Source: Anaerolineae bacterium (GTDB lineage Bacteria; Chloroflexota; Anaerolineae; Aggregatilineales; Phototrophicaceae). From it: a DNA stretch of 53,075 bases. The position numbers were made by a program, and so were the translations under genes. The notes below the pieces were generated by a model, which did no database searches, was not told the DNA's origin, and worked only from the letters and a program-made list of their open reading frames with translations. Each line of letters opens with the position of its first letter. The stretch's first letter is position 1. Below, one piece after another: positions 33,308 to 42,261 of this stretch. The stretch is taken from contig JAJEFB010000013.1 of NCBI GenBank assembly GCA_022820665.1, forward strand, positions 1-53,075, read 5' to 3'.

Positions 33308-35674
33308 TTAGGCGCTTCCTTCAATCTGTACACGATAGCCATCGCTAATAATGTGCACCGTGCCGATTTCGTCGCTGCGGAACAGGCGATCCTCTTCATC
33401 TAGATCCCGGAACAGCGACAAACTATCAGGATCGGGATCGCCCCGCCTGTTAGCGACATCGCTCTGCAGCAGCGCGACTTGCGGCTGCGCCAAAGCCAGA
33501 AACTGGCTGTCGATGGCGCGGACGGCGCCGTGCTGGGGAATCTGAAAAACGCTGGCACGGGGAGATATGCCGCCTTGCAGCATCATGGCTTGACCCGCGG
33601 CGCTCAGGTCCGAAGTCAGCAAAATGGATACATCTCCATGCTTCACCCGCAATACCAAAACATGATCCGATAGTTGGTCGGTAATCCTGGGCTTGGCTTG
33701 CGGGTGCAAGACCTGGATCGTGACGCCGTCGTGAAAATCGATGCTGTATCCAGCTTTGACGATCACTTGTCGGGCGCCGGCCTCTGCCAGAGCCTGTGAG
33801 ACTTCTTGAACAACTGGCCTTCGATTCGGCTGGCCATTGCTCAGAGCGGCGCCAACGGAGTAGCGATCGAGGACGCTGTTGAGCGCTGCGATATCCCATT
33901 CATCGGGGTGCGTAATCGCCAGGACCTCGATTTCCCGATCATAGAAGGGCATTCTGTCGCCGAGCGCTGTCAGCAAGCGCGAAGGGAATCGACCGCCATC
34001 AACAAGCACCTGCGCGCCACTGGGCGTCTCTAACAGAAAAGCATTGCTGTGCCCCATATCCAGCATCCAAAGATGCAGTCGGCCGTCTCGGCGGCTCATG
34101 TGCATCGCGACCATTAATACAAGGAGAAGCAATGACGCTGAAAAAACCAGCAAAGTCATTCGTCGCTGCCGAATGGCGGCGGCAATCCGCGTCCAAATCT
34201 GTGGTCTTGAGGCAGCTATCATGGCGCCTCCAATTAAGAGAACATAATAAGCCTGGAGCAAGCGAGCGTCGAAGTTGACGGCGATTTCCGCAAAATCGAA
34301 TTGAGCGAAAGCGCGAACGACAGCAATCGACCACGAGAGGAAGACCATCACGACCCAGAAAGTGGCTGTCCCCACCACCGGTACTAAAAGGCTGATGCCC
34401 CCGGCTAACAGCCCAAGCAAAAGTATTGCCGCTTGTACTGGCACGATCAGGATGTTCACTGGCAGCGTGACCAGCGACAATCGTCCAAAGTAAAGGACAA
34501 TCAGCGGCAGCGTCGCGAGTTGCGCGGCGATCGACACAATCAGCGGTTCATTAAGCGCAACGTGCAAGAGTTCTGCGGTAGCGGGCGCAAAGCGTCGCTC
34601 CAGCCATCGGCGCAATAGTCTCGACAAGGGATCGGCAAACAAGCCCAGACCCAGCACCGCGAAGAAGCTGAGTTGAAAGCCGATGTCCAGCAGCACGTTA
34701 GGGTCGAGCATGGAAAGGCAGAGCGTTGCGAAAGCCAGAGAGGTCGGCACAAAGGTATTGCGTCGAAGTTGCTGCCCGACGACCAGGAGGCTGCTCATCA
34801 ATGCCGCCCTCAAAATGCCGCCGCCGGCGCCTACCATCAGCGAATACACGGCGATGAACAGAATCGCGCCCAGCGCGGCCGGGGCTTTGTCCCTTCCCAA
34901 AACGCTACTGAAAACGCGCATGACGATCGCGCTGATCACCACCATGTTGAAACCGCTGATGGCAATAATGTGGGAAGCGCCCACCCGCCGAAAGTCGCGC
35001 TCGAGTTCCGGCGATATCCCTTGTTCGTCGCCAAGCAAGATGCCGACCAGCAGCCCAGCTTGGGGCTCGGGCAGGGCGCGATTAATACTGTCGCGCAAGG
35101 TCTGCTTGAGTCGTATCAATAGCGATTGAAGGGCTGAGCCGTAGCCGGAAGCAAGGACCTCAATGCCGGCGTTGCGCATGATCGAAAATACACCCTGGCG
35201 AGCCAGGTAGTCGGCGTATGAGAAACTGTCCCAGGTGGCGGGGATAGCCAGGAAACCGGTCGCCCGAATCTGATCTCCATAGGCAAGCGACACGCTTCGA
35301 TCAGTTTCGACTAGAGCCAAGCCACTGGTTTCGATCCAGTTATTGCGGACGTAAATGGCATCAACATGGACATGCAGTTGCGCGCGATCATCATGAAAGA
35401 CCGGCTCGTCTATGACAATTCCCGTGATCGTCCCCGAATTGCCGTTGTATTGCGAGATATCGCTGCTGCGAGGGACCGATGCTTGGCGCAGACCGCCGAC
35501 GGCGAACGCCGCCAGTGCGACCGCGAACCAGCGGCGGGGATGTTGCCGCAATACAACGGCTAGAATCAATGCCGCAACTGCTAGTATCAGCCACGACGAA
35601 AAACTGAGGCTGACAAAATGTCTGGCTAAGCTGATTCCCAGGACCCAAAAGACAGCGACGAGGATCAGACGCAT
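33308..35674 (-). CDS. comEC: ComEC/Rec2-family DNA-uptake channel protein
   Basis: This protein of about 788 residues has an N-terminal DUF4131 region with helices and an OB-like domain (about 1-200), the competence domain of multiple helices with S-H-I-I-A-I-S-G-F-N-M (about 220-500), and a C-terminal metallo-beta-lactamase-like domain (about 530-788). In that last domain the motifs are degraded: canonical T-H-P-x-x-D-H is T588-H-P-D-E-W-D594, L-T-G-D is L-T-S-D, and the H-H-G-S block is Q-H-G-A. The channel part looks intact, so DNA transport across the membrane is likely while nuclease activity is doubtful. ATG 35674 is chosen over a TTG at 35737; no good ribosome site is seen. Confidence 0.87.
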   Translation of the reverse strand: MRLILVAVFWVLGISLARHFVSLSFSSWLILAVAALILAVVLRQHPRRWFAVALAAFAVGGLRQASVPRSSDISQYNGNSGTITGIVIDEPVFHDDRAQLHVHVDAIYVRNNWIETSGLALVETDRSVSLAYGDQIRATGFLAIPATWDSFSYADYLARQGVFSIMRNAGIEVLASGYGSALQSLLIRLKQTLRDSINRALPEPQAGLLVGILLGDEQGISPELERDFRRVGASHIIAISGFNMVVISAIVMRVFSSVLGRDKAPAALGAILFIAVYSLMVGAGGGILRAALMSSLLVVGQQLRRNTFVPTSLAFATLCLSMLDPNVLLDIGFQLSFFAVLGLGLFADPLSRLLRRWLERRFAPATAELLHVALNEPLIVSIAAQLATLPLIVLYFGRLSLVTLPVNILIVPVQAAILLLGLLAGGISLLVPVVGTATFWVVMVFLSWSIAVVRAFAQFDFAEIAVNFDARLLQAYYVLLIGGAMIAASRPQIWTRIAAAIRQRRMTLLVFSASLLLLVLMVAMHMSRRDGRLHLWMLDMGHSNAFLLETPSGAQVLVDGGRFPSRLLTALGDRMPFYDREIEVLAITHPDEWDIAALNSVLDRYSVGAALSNGQPNRRPVVQEVSQALAEAGARQVIVKAGYSIDFHDGVTIQVLHPQAKPRITDQLSDHVLVLRVKHGDVSILLTSDLSAAGQAMMLQGGISPRASVFQIPQHGAVRAIDSQFLALAQPQVALLQSDVANRRGDPDPDSLSLFRDLDEEDRLFRSDEIGTVHIISDGYRVQIEGSA

Positions 35675-35738
35675 TAGTTGGCGCGATGCAATAACCGACG
35701 ATGAACCGCAGAGTGATCTTTTGTCAGCGCTGGTCAAT

Positions 35739-35772
35739 AAAAGCGGACATCAGCCCTTTGATGTCCGCTTCG
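35739..35772 (-). terminator. Intrinsic terminator of the rpe-to-divIVA operon
   Basis: AAGCGGACATCA (35741-35752) and TGATGTCCGCTT (35759-35770) form a perfect 12-base-pair stem with a six-base loop. Read on the minus strand, the stem ends in CTTTTATT, a short U-run. It lies 25 bases behind the divIVA-like stop and before the comEC start, so it ends the upstream operon. Confidence 0.8.
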
Positions 35773-35796
35773 GTAATACACAGTAGATAGTGGCAG

Positions 35797-36360
35797 TTAG
35801 ATGTGATTGCCGATCGGCGCTTGCGCAGGCCTGTCAAAGTTAATCGGTTCGCGGCTGACTTCCGGACGCGGGGCATGAATCGCCTGCTGTTCAGGTTCTA
35901 TCTCCACTGCCACAGATTCTTCGTATTGCATCAAGTGGATGCCGTTGCGGATTTCTTCCAGGCTACGGGTGAACTGATGTTCGAGCTGATTGAGTTGAGC
36001 GAGAACGTAGGCGTCAGCTTCGTCCGTGATTTTCGTAGACTCTATCTTGGCTTGTTCGATCACGTACTCGGCACGAACTTTCGCCTGTTTCACCATCTCG
36101 TGCTGATCAATCAAATCTTCGCTGTGCTGCCGCGCCTGTTGAACAATCCTGGCAGCTTCCTCGTTGGCTTTCGCCAAGACGCGATCGCGCTGCTGGGTCA
36201 CATGCGCCGCTTTTTCGATTTCTTCCGGAATCGATATCCGCATTTGATCGATAATCTCGAGAGCGCGTTCTTCGTCAACCATAGTGTACTTGGTGCCAAA
36301 AAGATGACGCCCTTCATCAATAAGGTCTTCCAAGCGATCCACAAGATGTTGAATGTCCAT
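35797..36360 (-). CDS. DivIVA / ATP-synthase-b-like coiled-coil protein
   Basis: The 187-residue soluble protein starts D-I-Q-H-L-V-D-R-L-E-D-L-I-D-E-G and is almost wholly helical, with heptad-like Ala/Glu/Gln/Lys patterns from about 40 to 145 (A-N-E-E-A-A-R-I-V-Q-Q-A-R), then a Pro-rich tail. Similar small coiled-coil proteins sit beside coaD in Chloroflexota and are often labelled DivIVA-domain or ATPase; no enzyme motif is present. GGGAGGAAGCTG gives a strong ribosome site for ATG 36360. It is the last gene of the operon. Confidence 0.7.
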   Translation of the reverse strand: MDIQHLVDRLEDLIDEGRHLFGTKYTMVDEERALEIIDQMRISIPEEIEKAAHVTQQRDRVLAKANEEAARIVQQARQHSEDLIDQHEMVKQAKVRAEYVIEQAKIESTKITDEADAYVLAQLNQLEHQFTRSLEEIRNGIHLMQYEESVAVEIEPEQQAIHAPRPEVSREPINFDRPAQAPIGNHI

Positions 36361-36408
36361 CAGCTTCCTCCCCACGGAAAGTTAATGACTGTATCCTTTA
36401 CAAATGCG

Positions 36409-36897
36409 CTAGCTGAACTTCTCTTTGAGCGCGCGTTCAATAGTTGGCGGCACCATCGAACTGACGTCACCCCCCAATTCCGCAATTTCTCGAATTGTGC
36501 TTGAGCTAATGTGTATGAACTGCTCATCCGACAAGATGGCGATTGTTTCCAATTCCGGCGCCAGTTTTCGATTTGCCATACCCATGCGAAACTCAAACTC
36601 AAAATCCCCAAATACTCTTAATCCACGTATTAAGGCAATGGCGCCTATCGATTGTGCGTAGTTTACGGTAAGCGTACTGTATTGCGTTACTGAGATACTC
36701 GGATAGTCCTGGAATACATTCCGCGCAAGTTCAACGCGCTCCTCAATGTTAAACAGTACCGATTTGCTCTTGGGATTGGCGTAGATCGCGACAATGATCT
36801 GTTCAAAAAACCGGGATGCTCGAATCGCGACATCAATATGACCGTAATGTATGGGGTCCAATGACGCTGGATATACCGCGATACCCTTTCCCGACAT
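36409..36897 (-). CDS. coaD: Phosphopantetheine adenylyltransferase
   Basis: The 162-residue protein catalyses the fourth step of coenzyme A synthesis, joining AMP to 4'-phosphopantetheine. The nucleotidyltransferase motif is Y-P-A-S-L-D-P-I-H-Y-G-H, followed by I-R-G-L-R-V-F-G-D-F-E-F-E and I-S-S-S-T-I-R-E near residue 128. The usual G-S-F in P-G-S-F-D-P is A-S-L here, a mild variation. Length is normal for the family. It is 48 bases upstream of the coiled-coil gene and follows the fkbM gene by 116 bases. Confidence 0.93.
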   Translation of the reverse strand: MSGKGIAVYPASLDPIHYGHIDVAIRASRFFEQIIVAIYANPKSKSVLFNIEERVELARNVFQDYPSISVTQYSTLTVNYAQSIGAIALIRGLRVFGDFEFEFRMGMANRKLAPELETIAILSDEQFIHISSSTIREIAELGGDVSSMVPPTIERALKEKFS

Positions 36898-37013
36898 CTA
36901 GCTGCTCCTACGGCACGACATGATTCTAATGGGATTCAAAAAAGCGCGCCAACTGAATTGACATAAAATCCGCCTCAATCAAGCATTTAGGGGAATTATA
37001 ACCCAAAAACAAC

Positions 37014-37826
37014 CTAGTGAGAGTTGATGCGGTTGTTTTTCGCGTAAAGGAAACCGATGGTGTCATGCGCTGGATTGCCCGCAGTGGTCACGGTGAAACC
37101 CTTGGCGCGCAAAAGATTGCAGAGATCTTCGTGCCTGTATTCGGTGAGGTGGTTATGGTACTCCATACAGATACGGTTGATTGATGCCAGCGAAGCGTCG
37201 TCCGCACTGAAGAAGATGTCGTATTCCGCGCCTTCACAATCTACTTTCATGAAATCGATAACGTCTTTGCCGCTGCGCCGAATGACCTCGGACAGAGGAA
37301 TGGTCGATACCTCTTTCGCGGTTTGAACGGTGTCCCCGACCGTATGGTACATGACGGGGTGGGGAGGGCTTGTGTCCATGTGGCTCAAGCCAAAACCAGC
37401 GCCGACGGCTTCCGGGTAGCAGATCACGTTGTTGACGCTGTTGAGCTTGAGGTTCTCGCGCAATAGTTGTCGCGACTCTTCAAAGGGTTCATAGACCTGT
37501 ATAAAGCTGCCGTCGGTCTGCGCGGCCAAAATGGCGAAATCCCCGATTCCACCGCCAATATCCACGATCGTCCAGCCGGGTTTCAAACCGGTTCCATGCT
37601 TTTCGTAGTCGCGGTCGAGGCAGGTCTCTTTGGCAATCCATATATCCATTCTGGAACGCACGTTAAACCGCAAATCGCCCTTGACTTCGATCGTGAATAC
37701 CGCGTTTTCCAGTCCCAAGAAACTTGCGATAATCTTTATTCGAGGCGACATGCCCAGCAAAATGGTGAATATCGAGCGTAGATAATACCAGTACCTTGAT
37801 ATGTACAAGCGGATTTTGCGCAGCAA
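37014..37826 (-). CDS. FkbM family methyltransferase
   Basis: The 270-residue protein has the class I SAM-binding motif V-D-I-G-G-G-I-G-D-F near residue 86, the acidic strand end Y-E-P-F-E-E near 112 and the FkbM-type F-M-K-V-D-C-E-G-A-E near 195. A basic N-terminal helix-rich stretch precedes the fold. FkbM-type enzymes methylate sugar or polyketide hydroxyls. The probable start is TTG, with GAGGAGG ten bases upstream, 15 bases after the recG stop. In many bacteria rsmD occupies the slot between recG and coaD; this is not RsmD. Confidence 0.85.
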   Translation of the reverse strand: MLRKIRLYISRYWYYLRSIFTILLGMSPRIKIIASFLGLENAVFTIEVKGDLRFNVRSRMDIWIAKETCLDRDYEKHGTGLKPGWTIVDIGGGIGDFAILAAQTDGSFIQVYEPFEESRQLLRENLKLNSVNNVICYPEAVGAGFGLSHMDTSPPHPVMYHTVGDTVQTAKEVSTIPLSEVIRRSGKDVIDFMKVDCEGAEYDIFFSADDASLASINRICMEYHNHLTEYRHEDLCNLLRAKGFTVTTAGNPAHDTIGFLYAKNNRINSH

Positions 37827-37841
37827 GATCTCAGAGCCTCC

Positions 37842-40532
37842 TCAGCTCAATTCGCTTTGTTCAGCAAAAAGTTGGCTGATGCGGCGAGCCAACAACTGAT
37901 ACTCCGGCAATGTCAGCGACGGGTCTTCTTCATAAATCGTGCGTGCCTCGCGCTGCGCCAACTGTACCAACTCTGGCGAGAACTTTTGCAAGGATTGCAA
38001 AACATCCTTGCCGCTCTGCCGCCAGCCTAGCAAGTCGCCTCCGCCCCGCAATTGCCAGTCCAATTCCGCCAATGCGAAACCGTCGTTCGTTTGAGCCATC
38101 GCGACCAAGCGTCTCTCGGCAACGGAGAATAGATCCTGTACCGCCTCGCCTTCGAGCATGTCGTGAACCCGATCCATGTTGACGCTCGACGACCGGTCCG
38201 GGATCAAAAAACAATATGACTGGTGTGCCCCGCGCCCGACCCGGCCCCGGAATTGATGCAATTGCGCCAAGCCAAAACGATTGGCGCCATCAATGACAAT
38301 GACCGAGGCATTGGGGACGTCGACGCCGACTTCGGCTACTGACGTTGTGACCATCACATCATGTTGGCCCGCGCTGAATTCCGACATGAGCCGATCTTTT
38401 TCGGCGGCGCTCATACGCCCGTGTAAGAGGCAGACACGATAGCGGAAAAACACCTTTTGCAGGCTTTCAAACGCTTCTGTTGCGGAGGCGGTTTCGACGG
38501 TCTCGGATTCTTCAACCAGGGGATGCACGAAAAATGCTTGCCGACCTTGTTCCAACTGCGCTACCACGAAACCGTTCAGACGTTCCCGCGCAACCGGGTC
38601 AATGAGTTTTGTAATGATCTGCCGCCGTCCTGGCGGTTTCTCCTTCACGAGCGTCAAATCCAGATCGGCGTAGACCGTCAGAGCCAGCGTCCGGGGAATC
38701 GGCGTGGCGGTCATCACTAACAAGTGGGGATTGCCGCCCTTGCCCCGCAGCTTGGCGCGCTGGCCAACGCCGAAGCGGTGCTGCTCGTCAATCGCAACAA
38801 TCCCCAATTCCTTGAAGTCAAGTCCTTCCTGGATCAAGGCATGCGTGCCGACAACAATATCAATTGAGCCGTCGCTCACTCCGCGATAGACAGCTTCACG
38901 TTCTGAACTGGTAAGGGCGCTGGTGAGCAGGGCAACCACCGGCCGATTGATTCCGGGAAAGGCTTCTGCGGCATTTGCAATCGTCCGGTAGTGCTGCTCT
39001 GCCAAGATGCCAGTTGGCGCCATTAAAGCCGCCTGCTTTCCGTTTGATAGAGCTATCGCCACAGCGACCATCGCGACGGCGGTCTTGCCGGAGCCAACAT
39101 CACCCTGTATGAGCCTGTTCATCGGGACGGTCTTTGCCATGTCTTCGCGTATGTCCGCGATAGCGGCTTGCTGGTCCCCTGTCAGTTCGAACTCGAAGGC
39201 GTTCTTGATGAACCCTGCCAGGACCTCGTCAGACACTGACAGCGCGGGGATCTGCGCGGACTGCCATTTTCGACGATTGCCAAGCACGGCGAGCTGCAGC
39301 ATAAGCAGTTCGTCAAATGCCAAGCGCCGATAGGCATGGCGCAGGTGATCCCAGCCTGAGGGAAAATGCCTCTGGCGCATAGCCCAGCCCAAATCCGCCA
39401 ATTCCGCGCGATCCAGGACAGACTGCGGTATCGGGTCAGGCAAGCTGCCAGCCCAGTCTGCGCTCAGAGCCTTCATGGTTTTCCGAAAGAGCCGCGGTCG
39501 CATGCCTTTGCCGAGTCGGTAGACAGGCACAATGCCGACAATCTGCAGGTTCTCCAGGTCGACGTGCTCCCATTCGGGGTTCGACATTTGCAGGCGATCC
39601 CGGTATACGGTCACCTTTCCGTTGACTACGATTTGGTTGCCGGGCCGTATTCTGCCGGAGAGATAATGCTGACCAAAGAAGCGAATCGAGAGCGCGCCCG
39701 AACCGTCAGTCACCCGCGCCAGGAAATCCTGTCGCCCGTTTGCGCCGATTGCCGACCCCGCATGTGAGACTGTCGCGACGATCGTCGTCGTTTCATTTGG
39801 GACCAACTCGCGGATACATTTGAGCTCGGTGTAATCCAGATAGTCGCGCGGGAAGTGAAAGAGCAATTGACCAATGGTATGCAGATCCAGCTGCTTGAGG
39901 GATTCAGCCAGCTTCTTGCCGATGCCCTTCACGTCTGTAGTCGGGGCAGCGAGCTTGTCGTAGAGCGCCATCGCCTCTTCGAAACTCCGGTCGGGGCGCG
40001 GTATCCGCGGCGGGCGCTCCAAACGCGGCAGTGGCTTGAGGTCCAAGTCCCGGTTCTGGGGACCGCCAGTATAGTCTTCGTCCCAGGTCGCATCGTCATC
40101 TCGGAAGTCCTGCTTCTGCGATGACGAGCCAGCCTTTCGCGGCCGCGGCGGCTTTGCCTGCCGCCGGTCGGTGTGATCGCGTCCGCGTCGTCCGCGCGAG
40201 TCGCTCGGTTTGTCCGCAGCCATTTTTTCCGTCCAAGTACGCAATCTGTCGCTGTACTCCGGCGGTGGCGGGACGCGATTGGTAATGCGATCCAGTATGT
40301 AATTTAGCCTGTCCTTGCGATTGTCTCCCGGCTCGATCTTTCCATAGTCCCCGAGGCAATCCATGATCTCGTCAATGAGTATCTGATGCGCTGGTTTACG
40401 CGCTTGTCGTCGCGCTTTGGGCTCCCAATTCCTGCAATAGTCGCTCAAGCCGCCGACTACGGCTGTATCATTGCCGCCCTGTTCGCGTTCCAACTTCAAG
40501 ATCTTGACCAATGTTTCCAGTGCGGAAGGCAT
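37842..40532 (-). CDS. recG: ATP-dependent DNA helicase RecG
   Basis: The 896-residue protein unwinds branched DNA such as stalled forks and Holliday junctions. The wedge/OB domain (about 200-330) has L-L-F-H-F-P-R-D-Y-L-D-Y; the helicase core has Walker A G-D-V-G-S-G-K483-T, D-E-Q-H-R-F-G-V, M-T-A-T-P-I-P-R-T and R-F-G-L-A-Q-L-H-Q-F-R-G-R-V-G-R. It is about 200 residues longer than E. coli RecG at the N-terminus: a helical part (about 1-100), then a charged, Pro/Arg-rich stretch (about 105-190). GGAG precedes the ATG. It follows the degV gene by three bases. Confidence 0.95.
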   Translation of the reverse strand: MPSALETLVKILKLEREQGGNDTAVVGGLSDYCRNWEPKARRQARKPAHQILIDEIMDCLGDYGKIEPGDNRKDRLNYILDRITNRVPPPPEYSDRLRTWTEKMAADKPSDSRGRRGRDHTDRRQAKPPRPRKAGSSSQKQDFRDDDATWDEDYTGGPQNRDLDLKPLPRLERPPRIPRPDRSFEEAMALYDKLAAPTTDVKGIGKKLAESLKQLDLHTIGQLLFHFPRDYLDYTELKCIRELVPNETTTIVATVSHAGSAIGANGRQDFLARVTDGSGALSIRFFGQHYLSGRIRPGNQIVVNGKVTVYRDRLQMSNPEWEHVDLENLQIVGIVPVYRLGKGMRPRLFRKTMKALSADWAGSLPDPIPQSVLDRAELADLGWAMRQRHFPSGWDHLRHAYRRLAFDELLMLQLAVLGNRRKWQSAQIPALSVSDEVLAGFIKNAFEFELTGDQQAAIADIREDMAKTVPMNRLIQGDVGSGKTAVAMVAVAIALSNGKQAALMAPTGILAEQHYRTIANAAEAFPGINRPVVALLTSALTSSEREAVYRGVSDGSIDIVVGTHALIQEGLDFKELGIVAIDEQHRFGVGQRAKLRGKGGNPHLLVMTATPIPRTLALTVYADLDLTLVKEKPPGRRQIITKLIDPVARERLNGFVVAQLEQGRQAFFVHPLVEESETVETASATEAFESLQKVFFRYRVCLLHGRMSAAEKDRLMSEFSAGQHDVMVTTSVAEVGVDVPNASVIVIDGANRFGLAQLHQFRGRVGRGAHQSYCFLIPDRSSSVNMDRVHDMLEGEAVQDLFSVAERRLVAMAQTNDGFALAELDWQLRGGGDLLGWRQSGKDVLQSLQKFSPELVQLAQREARTIYEEDPSLTLPEYQLLARRISQLFAEQSELS

Positions 40533-40535
40533 GTA

Positions 40536-41393
40536 CTAGTTTCTCCAGTCTTGGTTCAAGGTCGCCACGCCGATCGAGCCTGGTCCAATATGAGCGCCTA
40601 AAGTGGGGCATACTTCAATGATATGCGTCTCTTGTGGCGCAATCTCGCGGATAGAGTCCAAAAAACGTTCGGCGCCAAGACGATTGTCAATGTGCAAGAC
40701 CGCGAGGCGGTCCAAGGGCGCCTGATCTTGCGTGAGCGCCTTTAGCTTTGCTTCCGCGCGAGACCAGGTTCGCGAACGCGCCAGCGCGGTGATATCGCCG
40801 TCGGCGACGCGGACAATCGGCTTGATCTTGAGCAATGTTCCGATACCGGCGACAAGCGAGTTAACGCGGCCGCTCCGCTGCAAGTATTGCATCGTATCGA
40901 TAATGGCGTAAACCTCGGTATGCTGGCGTACCCGTTCAATCGCTTCCAATATGTCATTCAACGACGCGCCCTCGACAGCTAATTCGGCAGCCGCCCAAAC
41001 CTGAAGCCCTATGCCGAATGTCAGTTGCAAGCTGTCAACCAGCCTTACCCGTTCCGCGTCTACAGCGCGCGCGCCCAAGCGCATCGTATTGAGCACGCCG
41101 CTCAGTCTCTCCGGCACATGGATCGACACGATGTTTTCCGCGCCATCGTTTAGCATGTTCCGGTAGAATGCCTCCGCTTCTCCCGGGGATGGGGCGGCGG
41201 TTGTAGGCTGCGCCGTCATGGAGGGCAATTGGCGATAGAAGGCTTGGCGGTCGAGCCCGACGCCGTCATCGGGAATGCTCTGGCCGCCGATATTGACATA
41301 TGTCGGAATGATCCGAATATCCAGATTTCTGACGATCTCGTCCGGCAAGTCGCAAACGCTGTCGGCTGCAACTTGAATCCGCTTAGAAGTCAT
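40536..41393 (-). CDS. fakB: DegV family fatty-acid-binding protein (FakB)
   Basis: The 285-residue protein has the DegV layout: V-A-A-D-S-V-C-D-L-P at the start, P-T-T-A-A-P-S-P-G-E near residue 63, S-I-H-V-P near 86, and the second domain with Y-L-Q-R-S-G-R-V near 168. In fatty-acid kinase systems FakB presents a bound fatty acid to FakA for phosphorylation. The T-T-A-A-P-S pair of Thr/Ser residues corresponds to the head-group binding loop. It overlaps the other degV gene by 11 bases. The two FakB proteins probably differ in fatty-acid preference, as in Staphylococcus. Confidence 0.88.
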   Translation of the reverse strand: MTSKRIQVAADSVCDLPDEIVRNLDIRIIPTYVNIGGQSIPDDGVGLDRQAFYRQLPSMTAQPTTAAPSPGEAEAFYRNMLNDGAENIVSIHVPERLSGVLNTMRLGARAVDAERVRLVDSLQLTFGIGLQVWAAAELAVEGASLNDILEAIERVRQHTEVYAIIDTMQYLQRSGRVNSLVAGIGTLLKIKPIVRVADGDITALARSRTWSRAEAKLKALTQDQAPLDRLAVLHIDNRLGAERFLDSIREIAPQETHIIEVCPTLGAHIGPGSIGVATLNQDWRN

Positions 41394-42261
41394 AATCCAA
41401 ATCGTCCGTTTCTTTTTCCAATACCGCGACCCCTATTGCGTTCGGACCAAGCCAGGTTGCCATGGTTGTACTGTACATAGTGAAGGGAAAATGCTGGCCC
41501 GGGAATTCCAGAGCCAATCGATCCTGCATGATGCGCGTCTCTTCACTGATTTGGATCTGGTGCTGCAACATCACTGCGTCATCCAATTCGTTGAATTCTA
41601 CCAAAAACTCGACCAATCGTTCGATGGCTTGCGCTTGATTGCGGACCTTTTCAATGACGATGATCTTGCCGTCTTCCAAGCTGACAAACGGCTTGATGCC
41701 CATGTGCGCGCACAAGATCGCATGAGAGGGTTTCATGATCTGGTTAAAGCGCAGGTAATCCAGGTTGTGTATGCAATAGACAGAATAAACGCGGTTGACC
41801 GCCGTACGCACGACCTGAATCGCCTCTTCAATCCCAAGTCGGTCGTGAGCGGCTCGCGCCGCGACGCGTACCAGCATACCTTGCCCCGCGCAGAGGCTTT
41901 GCGAATCAATTACCGCGATCTCGCAGTCGTTTCCAACCTGCTGCGCAGCCAACCGGCCATTTTGCCAACTCTTGCTCAAGTCGCGCGACGGATGAATGGA
42001 AATTATCACATCGTAAAAGTGCGAGAGCCGAGCGTACAGTTCGGCATAATCGTTTTCCGACGGCGGAACGACGGTTGGCGTCGCCGCGAGTTTTCCCAGA
42101 AGTTCGAAAGCCTGCTCACTTTCCAGATCGATATCTTCTTGATAGCGAACTCCCTCGATTTCAATTTGATTGGGCAAGATCGTAACCGGGTAATGTTTTA
42201 TCAGGCGCGGATTGGAAAATGTCGCGCCGCTATCGGTGACTATATGGATTCGAGGCATCAC
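41383..42261 (-). CDS. fakB: DegV family fatty-acid-binding protein (FakB)
   Basis: The 292-residue protein starts H-I-V-T-D-S-G-A-T-F, with P-T-V-V-P-P-S-E-N-D near residue 61 and S-I-H-P-S-R near 84, then the C-terminal domain with H-N-L-D-Y-L-R-F near 165 where its paralogue has Y-L-Q-R-S-G-R. It is the first of two adjacent DegV/FakB proteins and overlaps the upstream fakA gene by four bases (ATGA), showing translational coupling. The differences in the pocket region suggest a different acyl specificity from the next gene. Confidence 0.88.
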   Translation of the reverse strand: MMPRIHIVTDSGATFSNPRLIKHYPVTILPNQIEIEGVRYQEDIDLESEQAFELLGKLAATPTVVPPSENDYAELYARLSHFYDVIISIHPSRDLSKSWQNGRLAAQQVGNDCEIAVIDSQSLCAGQGMLVRVAARAAHDRLGIEEAIQVVRTAVNRVYSVYCIHNLDYLRFNQIMKPSHAILCAHMGIKPFVSLEDGKIIVIEKVRNQAQAIERLVEFLVEFNELDDAVMLQHQIQISEETRIMQDRLALEFPGQHFPFTMYSTTMATWLGPNAIGVAVLEKETDDLDYDF

